Source of the DNA: Hyphomonas polymorpha PS728
GTDB lineage: Bacteria > Pseudomonadota > Alphaproteobacteria > Caulobacterales > Hyphomonadaceae
Assembly (NCBI RefSeq): GCF_000685315.1
Contig: NZ_ARYM01000003.1
Coordinates: forward strand, 1-64,000
DNA: 64,000 bases
Direction: 5' to 3'
The position numbers were made by a program, and so were the translations under genes. A model generated the notes under the pieces. It had not been told where the DNA came from, made no database searches, and saw nothing but the letters and a program-made list of their open reading frames with translations. Below, piece after piece: positions 1-9,223 of the stretch (positions are counted from its first letter, which is position 1; every line of letters starts with the position of its first letter).

Positions 1-273
1 TGGGAGGCGTTCCTGGCGCCGGTGGACTGCTGCTGGGCGGCGGTGCGCAATCTCAAGGAAGCGTTCGATGATCCGTTTACGGCAGAGCGCGGTATGGTGT
101 TCACCGACGCCGATGGCAACCGCCATGTTGGCCCCCCGATCCGCTTTGCGAAGGAGCCGCCGCAACCCAATCCGAAGCTGGCGAGCTTTGGCGAGCATTC
201 GATGGAGATTGCACGCGAGGCCGGGCTGAGCGCGGAGGAGATTGAAGCCCTGAGGGCGAAAGGAACCATCTGA
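1..273 (+). CDS. CaiB/BaiF family CoA-transferase, C-terminal fragment
   Basis: The reading frame is open from base 1, so only the last ~90 residues are in the window and the true start lies upstream. The tail shows the usual ending of class III CoA-transferases: a GPPIRF segment, a proline-rich linker, then a GEHSMEIAREAGLS-type helix and an EEIEALRAKG end. Family members move CoA between an acyl-CoA and a free acid without a covalent enzyme-CoA chain. The next gene starts on its stop codon (TGATG), so the two are probably co-transcribed. Substrate unknown. Family call good from the tail alone. Confidence 0.75.
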   Translation, partial: WEAFLAPVDCCWAAVRNLKEAFDDPFTAERGMVFTDADGNRHVGPPIRFAKEPPQPNPKLASFGEHSMEIAREAGLSAEEIEALRAKGTI

Positions 274-707
274 TGACACGCTTTCCAGCCCATTTCGCGC
301 ATGAAGGTATCTGGGAGGGGAAGTATCGGCATCTGGCCGTGGACGGCACGGAAGAGGGCCGCTTCCGCTCCCGCGTCACCTGCGAGTTCCCGCAGAAGGA
401 TGGGGTCATTTACCGGCAGACCACGGAGCTCTGGACGCCGGAAGGCGCTTACAGCAAAGCGGGTTTCGATGGCCTTGATCGGGGTGACCATCTTTTTTAT
501 GATTCCCCGACATTCCATGGCCGCAGCTGGGAGACTGAGGGCGGTCACCTGATGCTGAACCTGATCCGCAAGGATGAACCGGGCGCCTATTTTGTCGAAC
601 TCATCATCATGGGCGAAGGGGGCAAGCACCGGGCCCGCACATGGCACTGGTTCAAGGACGGCCAGATCTATCGCCGCACGCTCTGCGAAGAATCGCGTGT
701 GGTCTGA
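273..707 (+). CDS. Hypothetical protein, lipocalin-like/DUF3598-type
   Basis: 144 residues, no signal peptide or membrane segment, rich in aromatic residues and alternating strand-like segments (WEGKYRHLAVDG, DHLFYDSPTFHG, ARTWHWFKDGQIYRRTLCEE). This resembles small beta-barrel DUF3598/lipocalin-like proteins, but the fold call is inference. The start ATG overlaps the stop of the CoA-transferase, so it is translationally coupled to it. It converges on the GntR gene with a 3-base gap. No catalytic motif seen. Confidence 0.6.
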   Translation: MTRFPAHFAHEGIWEGKYRHLAVDGTEEGRFRSRVTCEFPQKDGVIYRQTTELWTPEGAYSKAGFDGLDRGDHLFYDSPTFHGRSWETEGGHLMLNLIRKDEPGAYFVELIIMGEGGKHRARTWHWFKDGQIYRRTLCEESRVV

Positions 708-710
708 CGC

Positions 711-1424
711 CTATTTTCTCTGCCGAGTCAGCTTCATTTCATAGGCGAAGCGGCCTGCAGGATGTAGACTTTCGGAGACGAGGATCGTGCGGCCGGCCGT
801 ATCGGCATAGCGGCGCAGCGTGCGCAGGGCCGGAGAGCCGGCAGCGACACCGAGGCGGGCGGCATCGCCCTTGCCGAGGGCGACCGCTTCCATCCGTTGA
901 ATGACATTTGACACCGAGGCGCCATGCGCGCCCTCGATCCATTCGGAGATGGAGCCCTGTAACTGGTTCACTTCTTCCAGCGGCGGGGCAAGCTGACGGA
1001 GCACGAGGATCGTGGTGATGGCCAGCGGGGCTTCGCCGGTGGCCCGGCGCAGGCCCGTATAGACGATATAGTCTCCCTCGACACCCATGCGCTTGAGATC
1101 GGCAGCGCTCGCCGGGCGGGTGCGCTCGGGAATGAAAACGGCGTCGCGGGCATATTGGAGGATCGACTCGAAATCGCCAATCGGTTGGGCAAAGGCCGGG
1201 GCAGGCGGCGCGGTGACCACCGTACCGGCGCCGCGGCGGCGGGCGATCAGGCCATCTTCGGTCAGGATGCGCAGCGCTTCGCGTGCTGTATGCCGGGAGA
1301 TGTCCTTGACCTCGCACAACTCCATTTCCGTCGGCAGGGCATCCCCGGGTTTGAGCGTGCCTGATGCAATGAGCAGGCGAAGTTCATCGGCGATCTGTCT
1401 GTAACGGGGCTGTATCGTGTTCAA
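711..1424 (-). CDS. GntR family (HutC/UTRA) transcriptional regulator
   Basis: N-terminal winged helix (residues ~5-70: RYRQIADELRLLI, LPTEMELCEV, SRHTAREALRILTEDGLIARRRGAGT) followed by a UTRA ligand-binding domain. The open frame extends to 1493, but I chose TTG at 1424 because a strong Shine-Dalgarno (AGGAGAGGG) sits just upstream and family proteins start a few residues before the HTH. That gives 237 residues. It is divergent from the MmgE/PrpD operon, its likely target. Effector unknown. The weak GATATATC palindrome at 1590 lies between the two and could be its site or that of the GntR gene at 11538. Confidence 0.85.
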   Translation of the reverse strand: MNTIQPRYRQIADELRLLIASGTLKPGDALPTEMELCEVKDISRHTAREALRILTEDGLIARRRGAGTVVTAPPAPAFAQPIGDFESILQYARDAVFIPERTRPASAADLKRMGVEGDYIVYTGLRRATGEAPLAITTILVLRQLAPPLEEVNQLQGSISEWIEGAHGASVSNVIQRMEAVALGKGDAARLGVAAGSPALRTLRRYADTAGRTILVSESLHPAGRFAYEMKLTRQRK

Positions 1425-1589
1425 CGCCCTCTCCTTGTCTTCAACGTCAACCAGTAATGGCCAGTCCACTGCAGGACGGCAATCCCGTAACAATCAGTAA
1501 ATTTGGACAGAACGCGCCCAATGCGAGACCGCAAGCCGCGAAAATCAGTGGCTGACCGCATCCGATCTGTGCACAACAGGCGAGAATGC

Positions 1590-1605
1590 AATAGATATAT
1601 CAAAT
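1590..1605. promoter_or_regulatory. Degenerate GATATATC operator-like palindrome
   Basis: AATAGATATATCAAAT lies 62 bp upstream of the MmgE/PrpD start, in the 242-bp divergent region after the GntR gene. It keeps the GATATATC core of the four strong sites at 11493, 12472, 17444 and 17648 but differs from AAAAGATATATCATTT at three flanking bases. Possible fifth site of the same regulon; weak evidence. Confidence 0.35.
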
Positions 1606-1666
1606 AAATTCCGCGAGGATACCAAAAGCAGTTTTCGTTTGCGAAAGGCTCATGTAGACAATCCAT

Positions 1667-2974
1667 ATGTCCGGACAAACTTTTCCCGATTTTCAGGCTT
1701 CCCTGACCCTCGTGGAGGCGCTTGCCGGCCTGCTTGACGCGCCTGTCGGAGAGGAAGACCGGGCGCGCACATGCCTGCACCTGCTCGATTGGGTGGGATG
1801 TGCGGTTGCCGGGCGCGCTGAAGTGGCGGGCAGGATACTCCTGTCGCAGATGGAGGCCGGCGCAGGCGCACGGGCTTTTGCCTGGGGCGGGCTTGGCAAC
1901 ATTCTCGAGATGGATGATGTCGACAAACGCGCGCTTCTCCATCCCGGTCCGAGCATCATTCCGGCGGCATTGTCGCTTGCCATCGAGAAAAACCTTTCCG
2001 GCGGCGCGCTGCTGGATGCCATCGTGCGGGGCTATGAGGCGACGATCCGGCTCGGCCGGGCGGTGGGGCCGGGACATTACGCGCTGTGGCATAATACGGG
2101 CACCTGCGGAGCTGTCGGGGCGGCCGCAGCGTGCGCAAGCCTGCTGGGCCTTGACCGGGCAACCACGGCCCACGCGCTCGCGCTGGCGATCAGTCAATCG
2201 GCGGGGCTTTGGCAGACACGGCATGAGCCAGCCAGTATGGGCAAGCAATTGCACACGGCGGTTTCAGCGCGGGCCGGGCTGGATGCGGCGCGGCTGGCGG
2301 CGGCGGGATTCAAGGGGCCGCTGACAATCCTGGAAGGGCCGCAGGGCTTCTTTGCGGCGATGTGCCCCGGCGCTGATCCAGCCGCTGTTATTGCAGGAGA
2401 CGCTGGCTGGCGCATTCATGATGTGAGCTTCAAGCCCTGGCCGGCCTGCCGCCATGCCCATGCCACCATTGATGCGGCGCTGAGGCTGCGTGAGCGTGTG
2501 GATGTGCTGGAGAAGGGCGGCGATATCCTCGTTGAAACCTATCGCGATGCGCTGACATTCTGCGACAAGCCGGAACCGGGAACGGTGATCGAGGCGAAAT
2601 TTTCGCTGCAGCATTCGGTGGCGGTCGTGATGGCGCGTGGACGCCCGAAGCTGGAGGATTTCAGCCTGGAGGCGGTGGCTGACCCGGTGCTCGCGGCGCT
2701 GCGCAAACGTGTCAAAGTTGGACAAAATCGGACATTTCAGGACAATTACCCGTCACGGTTCGGCGCCTCGGTGACCTTTGCCGGACAGACCGAGACAGTT
2801 CCGGACGCCCTGGGCGACCCGGAGAACCCGGTCGGATTGGATCAGCTGCGGGACAAGGCTCGGGCGCTGTTCGTGGCCGGTGGCCTTGGCGAGGATGAGG
2901 CCGAGGCGCTAAGGGTGGCAGCGGAGACGGCCTCGCCCGGGCTTGCGGGCCTGATTGGCAAGGTGCTGTCATGA
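1667..2974 (+). CDS. MmgE/PrpD family protein (first of two)
   Basis: 435 residues, a normal length for the MmgE/PrpD family (2-methylcitrate dehydratase, cis-aconitate decarboxylase and iminodisuccinate epimerase relatives). Family features include LLDWVGCAVAG near the N-terminus, HPGPSIIPAALSLA, the GYEATIRLGRAVGPGHY segment and FKPWPACRHAHATIDAAL around residue 260. It overlaps the next gene by 4 bases (ATGA) and starts a four-gene operon. The 3' part holds three GGACA copies at 10-bp spacing (2720-2744). Family certain; substrate unknown. Confidence 0.85.
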   Translation: MSGQTFPDFQASLTLVEALAGLLDAPVGEEDRARTCLHLLDWVGCAVAGRAEVAGRILLSQMEAGAGARAFAWGGLGNILEMDDVDKRALLHPGPSIIPAALSLAIEKNLSGGALLDAIVRGYEATIRLGRAVGPGHYALWHNTGTCGAVGAAAACASLLGLDRATTAHALALAISQSAGLWQTRHEPASMGKQLHTAVSARAGLDAARLAAAGFKGPLTILEGPQGFFAAMCPGADPAAVIAGDAGWRIHDVSFKPWPACRHAHATIDAALRLRERVDVLEKGGDILVETYRDALTFCDKPEPGTVIEAKFSLQHSVAVVMARGRPKLEDFSLEAVADPVLAALRKRVKVGQNRTFQDNYPSRFGASVTFAGQTETVPDALGDPENPVGLDQLRDKARALFVAGGLGEDEAEALRVAAETASPGLAGLIGKVLS

Positions 2975-4341
2975 GCGGCGCAGCAGATGCCTTTGTGAGC
3001 CATGCCCTTGGGCTGCGCTGGGATGCCATCCCGGGAGAGGCGCAAGAGGCGGTGAAGACCTTTCTGCTCGACAGCCTGGGCGTGGGTATCGCCGGCGCTG
3101 GAGCGCCGCTGACGGCGCAGGTGCGCCAGGCTGCGCTGGCCTGGGCGGGGGCCGGCGACGCGAATGTGTGGGGCCAGGGCAGCTACCGGACGAGCGCGGC
3201 GAATGCGGCCTTCATCAACGGGTTCCAGATCCACTGCCAGGAATTCGACTGCGTGCACGAACCCGCCGTGGTTCACCCGATGGCGACCATTCTTGCCGCG
3301 CTGATGGCCACCTGCGACCGGGAAGGCGATGTGACGGGCGCCGAACTGGGCGCGGCGATTGCTGCGGCGGTTGATGTGGCCACGGGGCTGGGCATGGCCG
3401 CGAAGACGCCGCTGAAATTCTTCCGCCCCGCCACGGCGGGGGTCTTTGGCGCGACGCTGGGAGTTGCCCGGTTGCGGGGGCTTTCGGAAGGCGAGGCGCG
3501 CAACGCGCTCGGCTACGCGCTCTCTTTCGCGTCAGGCACGATGCAGGCGCATACGGAGGGCAAGCCAGCCCTGCCGGTGCAGATTGCCAATGCAGCCCGT
3601 AGCGCGGTGATGGCATGCGACCTGGCCGCCGCCGGCATGGAAGCGGCGCAGGACAGTATTGAGGGGCCGTTCGGATACCTGACTTTGTTCGAAGACGGAT
3701 TTGACGCAGCGCCGGTGGTGGCCGCGCTTGGCAGTGTGTTTCGGATCGCGGAAGTCAGCCACAAGCCCTTTCCAACGGGACGCGCCGCGCAGGGCGGGAT
3801 CGTGCTGGCCAAGCAGGCGAAGGCCGCAGGCATCTGGCCTGAGGAGATTGCATCAATTGTCCTGACCGCGCCGCCGCTGATCAAGCGCCTGGTGGGCCGC
3901 CCGGCGCAGGCGGGCATGACGGCCAGCTATGCCCGCCTCTGCTATCAGTATTCCGGCGCGCTGACCCTGATCGACGGGCATGTGGGCCTGAAGGATTTTT
4001 CCTCAGAGGCGCTGGCGCGGGCAGATGTGGCAGCGCTTGGCGCGAAGATCGAGGTTATCGATGATGGCCAGCTCAACCCGGCGGCCTTCACCCCGCAGGT
4101 TCTCCGCATACGGCTGATGACGGGCGAAGCGCGCGAGTTCACGATCAATTCCCTTTTCGGAGCGCCCGCCGATCCCCTGACCCCTGCGCAGAATGAGGCG
4201 AAGTTCCGCGAATGCTGTGCCTTTGGCTTCGGAACGGCCCGTGAGGATATAGAGGCGGCGATCATCGCCGCCGTGAACGGTCTTGAAAATCTGGATGATG
4301 CCGGACGGCTTTCCCGCCTCGCATCTGGTATAATGGAGTGA
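2971..4341 (+). CDS. MmgE/PrpD family protein (second of two)
   Basis: 456 residues, same fold family as the gene before it but clearly divergent. Seen: LLDSLGVGIAGAG, QEFDCVHEPAVVHPMATILAAL, KTPLKFFRPATAGVFGATLG and SHKPFPTGRAAQGGIVLA. Start ATG overlaps the upstream stop. Tandem MmgE/PrpD pairs suggest a heteromeric enzyme or two successive steps; that is inference. The ligase and amidase follow within 5 bases or with overlap, so all four act in one pathway. Confidence 0.85.
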   Translation: MSGAADAFVSHALGLRWDAIPGEAQEAVKTFLLDSLGVGIAGAGAPLTAQVRQAALAWAGAGDANVWGQGSYRTSAANAAFINGFQIHCQEFDCVHEPAVVHPMATILAALMATCDREGDVTGAELGAAIAAAVDVATGLGMAAKTPLKFFRPATAGVFGATLGVARLRGLSEGEARNALGYALSFASGTMQAHTEGKPALPVQIANAARSAVMACDLAAAGMEAAQDSIEGPFGYLTLFEDGFDAAPVVAALGSVFRIAEVSHKPFPTGRAAQGGIVLAKQAKAAGIWPEEIASIVLTAPPLIKRLVGRPAQAGMTASYARLCYQYSGALTLIDGHVGLKDFSSEALARADVAALGAKIEVIDDGQLNPAAFTPQVLRIRLMTGEAREFTINSLFGAPADPLTPAQNEAKFRECCAFGFGTAREDIEAAIIAAVNGLENLDDAGRLSRLASGIME

Positions 4342-4345
4342 TCCG

Positions 4346-5743
4346 ATGACGGATGGACACAATACTTACTTCAATGCGGTCGACTGGACGAAGATGCAGG
4401 AAGAGCATCCCACCGGCGACGCCTTCATCGCCTTTGCCAAGAAAAGCCGCGACGAAATCCGCGCGCATCAGGAAAAACTGTTCAAGCGTCTGGTGGACCG
4501 GGCCTGGAAGACGAAATTCTATCAGCATCACTGGGGCAAAGCCGGCATCCAACCGGGTGATATCAAGGGGCTGGAATCGCTTCCGTTGATTCCAAGCTTC
4601 GACAAGAGCGACATCATGGAGTCGATTGCGCGCAATCCTCCGCTGGGTGATTTTGCCGGGTTTGAAGCCTATGGGCTGGGCGAGCGCCCGCCGACCATCA
4701 TGCACACAACCTCTGGCACGACCGGCACGCCGCAGGTGCTGCTGTTCGGTGCTAAGTCGCGCGAAGTGCAGAACCTCCTGCTGGGCCGCCTCTATCGCTT
4801 TCAGGGCCTGCGTCCGGATGATGTGGTTCACTCCGTTTACGGGCATGGCATGATCAATGGCGGTCACTATGTCCGCGAGGCGGTGACGCACTGGACGAGC
4901 GCGCTGTTCATGTCTGCCGGCACGGGCGTTGAGACGCCTTCGATCAAGCAGGTGCAGCTAATGAAGGATTTCGGCGCGACCGTGATCGTGGGCTTCGCCG
5001 ACTATATCAAGAAGCTTGCGCGCGTGGCCGCAGAGCAAGGCATTGATCCGGTGAAGGATCTCAAGATTCGCATGATTTCCGGCCACCTTGGCCGCGAGGA
5101 CAAGGATACGCTGTCGCAGGCATGGGGCGGCGCGGCGTGTTTTGACTGGTATGGTGTGGGCGACACCGGCTGTATTGCCGGGGAAGGTCCGGACCGGGAC
5201 GGTCTCTATGTGATGGAGGACGCGCAGTTCCTGGAGATCGGCGATATCGATACGGGAAAACCTGTGGCCGAGGGCGCTGAAGGCGACATGATCTGCACCT
5301 GTCTGTTCAAGGATGATATCTATCCGATCATCCGCTTCAATACGCATGACGTGACGCGCCTGCGCATGGGCCAGTCGAGCCTGGGGATCAACTTCCAGCG
5401 GATTGAGGGCTTCCTCGGCCGCTCCGACAATATGGTGAAGATCCGCGGCATCAACATCTTCCCGCAGGCGATGGGGCCTATACTCGAAGAGGACAAGGCA
5501 TTTGCCGGCGAGTTCATCTGCAAGGCAAAGCGCGACGACAGCGGCCGGGACGAGTTCATCGTGGCGGCGGAAGTCAGCGGGGATGCGGGCGAAGCGGTTG
5601 CCGAGCGTTTCCGGGCACTTCTGAAACAGAAGATCGGCATTGATGTCGGCGTGGAACTCAGCGCGCCGGGAACACTGGCGTCGCTGACGCAGACGGAAGT
5701 TCGCCAGAAGCCGATCCGCCTGATCGACGAGCGTTTCAAATGA
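4346..5743 (+). CDS. Phenylacetate-CoA ligase-like adenylate-forming enzyme
   Basis: 465 residues, ANL superfamily, PaaK-like branch. The phosphate-binding loop is HTTSGTTGTPQ at ~118-128, the aromatic-acid binding region follows, and the C-terminal hinge motif GRSDNMVKIRGINIFP is at ~357-372. It should activate a carboxylic acid with ATP and CoA. It lies 4 bases after the second MmgE/PrpD gene and overlaps the amidase by ATGA. The substrate is not identifiable from sequence; PaaK-like enzymes often take aryl acids. Confidence 0.85.
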   Translation: MTDGHNTYFNAVDWTKMQEEHPTGDAFIAFAKKSRDEIRAHQEKLFKRLVDRAWKTKFYQHHWGKAGIQPGDIKGLESLPLIPSFDKSDIMESIARNPPLGDFAGFEAYGLGERPPTIMHTTSGTTGTPQVLLFGAKSREVQNLLLGRLYRFQGLRPDDVVHSVYGHGMINGGHYVREAVTHWTSALFMSAGTGVETPSIKQVQLMKDFGATVIVGFADYIKKLARVAAEQGIDPVKDLKIRMISGHLGREDKDTLSQAWGGAACFDWYGVGDTGCIAGEGPDRDGLYVMEDAQFLEIGDIDTGKPVAEGAEGDMICTCLFKDDIYPIIRFNTHDVTRLRMGQSSLGINFQRIEGFLGRSDNMVKIRGINIFPQAMGPILEEDKAFAGEFICKAKRDDSGRDEFIVAAEVSGDAGEAVAERFRALLKQKIGIDVGVELSAPGTLASLTQTEVRQKPIRLIDERFK

Positions 5744-7026
5744 CGCCGATCGAGCGGTTCGAGTATTATGCCGGGCGGATTGCCCGGCATGACGGCGCGA
5801 TCCATGCCTATCTTCACCTCCGTCTTGACGAGGCGGAGACAGAAGCGCGCGCGGCGCAGGCCCGCCATGAGGCCGGAAAGCCCCTGTCGCCGATTGATGG
5901 CTGGTGTTTCGCGGTGAAGGCAAACATCGCCGTGAAGGGCTTGCCCCATCATGCCGGCATTGGCGCTTACCGGGATGTGATCGCCCCGGAGGATGCCGAA
6001 GTCATCCGCCGCCTGCGGGCCGGCGGGGCGGTTATCCTCGGCATCGTGAACATGCATGAGGGCGCTCTTGGGGCGACCACAGACAATGAAGCCTTCGGGC
6101 GGACACAAAATCCGTGGAAGGAAGGCTACACGCCGGGTGGATCGTCTGGCGGATCAGGCGCGGCGGTATCCGCAGCGCTGTGCGATGTGGCGCTGGGCTC
6201 CGATACGATGGGGTCTGTGCGCATTCCTTCGGCTTATTGCGGGGCGCAAGGCATCAAGCCCGGCGCCGGGCTCGTCCCGAACGAAGGCGTGCTGGCGCTC
6301 TCGCACACGCTCGACACCGTTGGCCCGCATGCGCGGGAGGTGGCGAGCCTCCGGGCCGCGCTGAGCGTGATGACGGGGCAGAAATATCCCGCCGGGCGGG
6401 GCGCGCTGAATGGCCTGCGCGTCGCCATCTGGGACGGGGAGGGCCGCGACGGCATGGACCCGGTTGTAGCGGAGGCATTCGCGGCGGCGGCTGGCAGGAT
6501 CGCGGCGGCCGGCGCCGTGCTGGGCCGGATCGAGCCGCCCGGCTATGAATATGGCAAGTCCCGCCGCGCGGGGCTGCTTATCTCCGAAGTGGAAGCGAGC
6601 GAAATTCATGCAGCGAAGCTCGCGGATAATCCGGAAAGGTTTTCAAAACTTTTCCGTAAACTGATGGCATGGGGCGCAGCGCGGCCCGAGGCGGAGATTG
6701 AAGCGGCGTATGAGCATATCCGCAGCGTTGAGGCAGCCGCGGGCGCGGTGTTTGCCGCGCAGGATCTGGTAATCGCGCCGGTGGCGGCGCAGACCGCGTT
6801 TCCCTTCGGCGCGCCCGTGCCGGAGAATCAGGCGGACTTTACCGCATGGGCAAACTTTGCGGGCTTGCCCGCAGCGGCCGTGTTCACAGGGCTCAGCGCG
6901 CAGGGGCTGCCGCTGTCATTGCAGGTGATCGGGCCGAAGGGCGCCGAGGCCCGCGTGCTGGACGTGGCCGAGACGTTGGAGCGTTTGTTTGGGGCCCCGC
7001 CCGTGCCGCTGGCGCTTCAACGATAG
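5740..7026 (+). CDS. Amidase (amidase signature family)
   Basis: 428 residues with a complete Ser-cisSer-Lys triad: Lys60 in CFAVKANIAVKG, Ser135 in TPGGSSGGSGAA and nucleophile Ser159 in GSDTMGSVRIPSAYCG. No signal peptide, so cytoplasmic. The canonical GSDTGGS has Met for the first Gly. Members hydrolyse amides or carbamoyl groups (GatA and AtzF are relatives). Last gene of the operon; its final 10 bases overlap the 3' end of the opposite-strand crotonase gene. Confidence 0.88.
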   Translation: MTPIERFEYYAGRIARHDGAIHAYLHLRLDEAETEARAAQARHEAGKPLSPIDGWCFAVKANIAVKGLPHHAGIGAYRDVIAPEDAEVIRRLRAGGAVILGIVNMHEGALGATTDNEAFGRTQNPWKEGYTPGGSSGGSGAAVSAALCDVALGSDTMGSVRIPSAYCGAQGIKPGAGLVPNEGVLALSHTLDTVGPHAREVASLRAALSVMTGQKYPAGRGALNGLRVAIWDGEGRDGMDPVVAEAFAAAAGRIAAAGAVLGRIEPPGYEYGKSRRAGLLISEVEASEIHAAKLADNPERFSKLFRKLMAWGAARPEAEIEAAYEHIRSVEAAAGAVFAAQDLVIAPVAAQTAFPFGAPVPENQADFTAWANFAGLPAAAVFTGLSAQGLPLSLQVIGPKGAEARVLDVAETLERLFGAPPVPLALQR

Positions 7027-7799
7027 GTGAATTTGGCGGGACGTTTCTCGAGGAAGGCTTTGTAGCCTTCCTTGAAGTCCTCGTTCGAGAAGCCGTTCAA
7101 GAACAGGCTTTCCGCTTCCGGAGTTTCCTCCGTCCAGCCATTCTGCAGACCACGGATCATGCGCTTGGTGGCGCGGACCGACCATTGCGAGATGGCGGCG
7201 ATCTCGCCGGCCCAGGTGCGGGCGGCTTCAAGGGCAGTGCCGGTTTCCACGAGGCGATCAATCAGGCCAAGGGATTTTGCTTCCTCGGCGGCGAAGATGC
7301 GGCCGGTAAAGAGAATGTCTTTCGTGGCGCCGGGGCCAACGGCGGAGAGAAGGCGGCGCGTGTCGCCGGCGGGATAGACCAGACCGAGCTTGCCGGGTGT
7401 GACGCCGAACTTCGCGCCCGCGCCCGCCACGCGCAGGTCTGCGGCCATGGCGAGGCTGACGCCCCCGCCGACACAGGCGCCTTCAATCGCGGCGATCACC
7501 GGCTTTTCGCTGTTCTCGATGGCGTCGAGCGCATCGGCGATGCGCTGTCCGGACGCTTTGGCGGAGTCAGTGGTTGCGTAGATGGTTTCGAATTCGGAGA
7601 TGTCTGCGCCGGCGGCGAAAGCGCCGGCTGTGCCGCCGTGCAGGAGGATCAGCTTCACATCCGGGGTCGCATTCGCCTCTGCCACCAGGCTGGGGATGGC
7701 GGCCCACATATCGACCGACAGGGCATTGCGGCGCTCAGGCTTGTTGAGCACGATTTCGGCAAGCGGGGCGGCAATGTCGAGGCGGATCGGAAGGGTCAT
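7017..7799 (-). CDS. Enoyl-CoA hydratase/isomerase (crotonase) family protein
   Basis: 260 residues, crotonase fold. The oxyanion-hole segments are present (GAFAAGADISEF at ~70 and GACVGGGVSLAMAADLRVAG at ~105-124). The usual FGxPE motif reads FGVTPGKLGLVYPAG, so the first catalytic Glu of hydratases is Gly. The enzyme may therefore be an isomerase, lyase or dehalogenase-like member rather than a hydratase. Last gene of a minus-strand operon; start overlaps the aldehyde dehydrogenase stop by 4 bases. Confidence 0.85.
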   Translation of the reverse strand: MTLPIRLDIAAPLAEIVLNKPERRNALSVDMWAAIPSLVAEANATPDVKLILLHGGTAGAFAAGADISEFETIYATTDSAKASGQRIADALDAIENSEKPVIAAIEGACVGGGVSLAMAADLRVAGAGAKFGVTPGKLGLVYPAGDTRRLLSAVGPGATKDILFTGRIFAAEEAKSLGLIDRLVETGTALEAARTWAGEIAAISQWSVRATKRMIRGLQNGWTEETPEAESLFLNGFSNEDFKEGYKAFLEKRPAKFTYR

Positions 7800-9223
7800 T
7801 GGGCATCCTCAGCGAAGGCGGAAAGCGGGGCAGGCGCGCCGGTGTTAGCGATCAGCGCCTTACGCCGCAAGAAGCGCTGAAAACCGGCAGGGCCCATGCG
7901 GCTGCCGCCGAGGCCGGAGAGCTTGAAGGAATGCTTCTCCGCTTCGTGGAATAGGCCGGTCAGGGCGGCATCGTTGAGACTGATCGCGCCCGCCTCGATT
8001 TGCACGGCGATGGCTTCGGCTTCCTCCAGCGTGCCGGCAAACACGGCGGCGGAGAGGCCGTATTCGCTGTTATTGGCCGCCTCGATGGCGTCTTCTGTTG
8101 CCGCATAGGGGATGACCGGCAGGAGAGGGCCGAAGGTTTCCTCGGTCATCACCTTCATCTGCTGGCTGACATTCGTGAGGACGGTGGGGCGCAGCCACAG
8201 TCCGCCGCCATGGGTTTCGATCTCGCCGCCGGTGAGGATGCGGGCGCCTTTGGATTTTGCGTCCTCAATCTGGTCTGCGAGAATGGCGGCCTGTTTGTCG
8301 AAGATGATGGGGCCGAGGTCGCCGCTGGTGATGTCCGGCCAGTTGAGGCGGACGGCGGCGGCTTTTTCGGTGAGGCGTTTCAGGAACACGTCGTGGATCT
8401 CTGTGGCGACGTATATGCGTTCGATGGACTGGCAGGCCTGGCCAGTGGAAAGAACGGAGCCGCGCAGGGCCGCGTCTGTTGCCTTTTCAATATCCGCGCT
8501 GGCGGTGACGATGAGGGGGTCCTTGCCGCCAAGTTCCAGGAAGGCGGGGATCATCTTTGCGGCCGCCGCAGCGGCAACCTTGCGGCCAGTGGCAACCGAG
8601 CCGGTGAAGCAGATCACATCGACGGCCTCGATCAGCGCAGCGCCGGTCGCGCCATCGCCGGTGACGAAGGTGAGGACATCTTCCAGGCCTGCATCCACGA
8701 TGGCGGCCATCATCGGGGCTTCAAAGCGGGGGGTGACTTCCGAGGGCTTGATGATGACAGCCGAGCCTGCAAGCAGAGCTGGTATGGTGTCGATCATCGA
8801 GAGGGTAAGGGGGAAGTTCCAGGGCGAGATGACGCCCGTCAGCGCATACGGAACGAATTGCGGCGCGTGGCGAATGTGGGTCATGGCGCGGCCCTGCGTC
8901 CAGCCGTCTGGCAGTAGGTAGGGCGCCTGGGCAACCCAGCCGCGCAGCGCGGCGACGGCGCCGTCAAGCTCCATGCCCGCGATCCGGCGGCGGCCGGTGT
9001 CGATCTCAAGGGCGGCCGTGATGGCGGCGCGGTGCTTTACCAGCGTGTCGGCAAGACGCAGCAGCGCGGCGCCCCGATCGGCGAGCGGGAGGGCGGCCCA
9101 TGCCTTCTGCGCCGTCCGCAGGCGCGCGGCCGTGGCGGCGATTTCCGCCGTGCCGGCAGCGGAGATCTCATAATCTTGCGCGCCGGTTCTGGGGTTGCGG
9201 ACGGGGAGTGTAAGAGAGGTCAC
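7796..9223 (-). CDS. Aldehyde dehydrogenase, coniferyl-aldehyde dehydrogenase-like
   Basis: 475 residues, NAD(P)-dependent ALDH superfamily. Seen: GVISPWNFPLTL (~130-141), cofactor loop FTGSVATGRKV (~206-216), general base Glu230 in LELGGKDP and nucleophile Cys264 in GQACQSIERIYV. The PWNFP type and GQACQS motif fit the CALDH branch. Downstream of a VAO-type oxidase it probably oxidises the aldehyde that oxidase makes. It overlaps both neighbours by 4 bases. Confidence 0.88.
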   Translation of the reverse strand: MTSLTLPVRNPRTGAQDYEISAAGTAEIAATAARLRTAQKAWAALPLADRGAALLRLADTLVKHRAAITAALEIDTGRRRIAGMELDGAVAALRGWVAQAPYLLPDGWTQGRAMTHIRHAPQFVPYALTGVISPWNFPLTLSMIDTIPALLAGSAVIIKPSEVTPRFEAPMMAAIVDAGLEDVLTFVTGDGATGAALIEAVDVICFTGSVATGRKVAAAAAAKMIPAFLELGGKDPLIVTASADIEKATDAALRGSVLSTGQACQSIERIYVATEIHDVFLKRLTEKAAAVRLNWPDITSGDLGPIIFDKQAAILADQIEDAKSKGARILTGGEIETHGGGLWLRPTVLTNVSQQMKVMTEETFGPLLPVIPYAATEDAIEAANNSEYGLSAAVFAGTLEEAEAIAVQIEAGAISLNDAALTGLFHEAEKHSFKLSGLGGSRMGPAGFQRFLRRKALIANTGAPAPLSAFAEDAQ

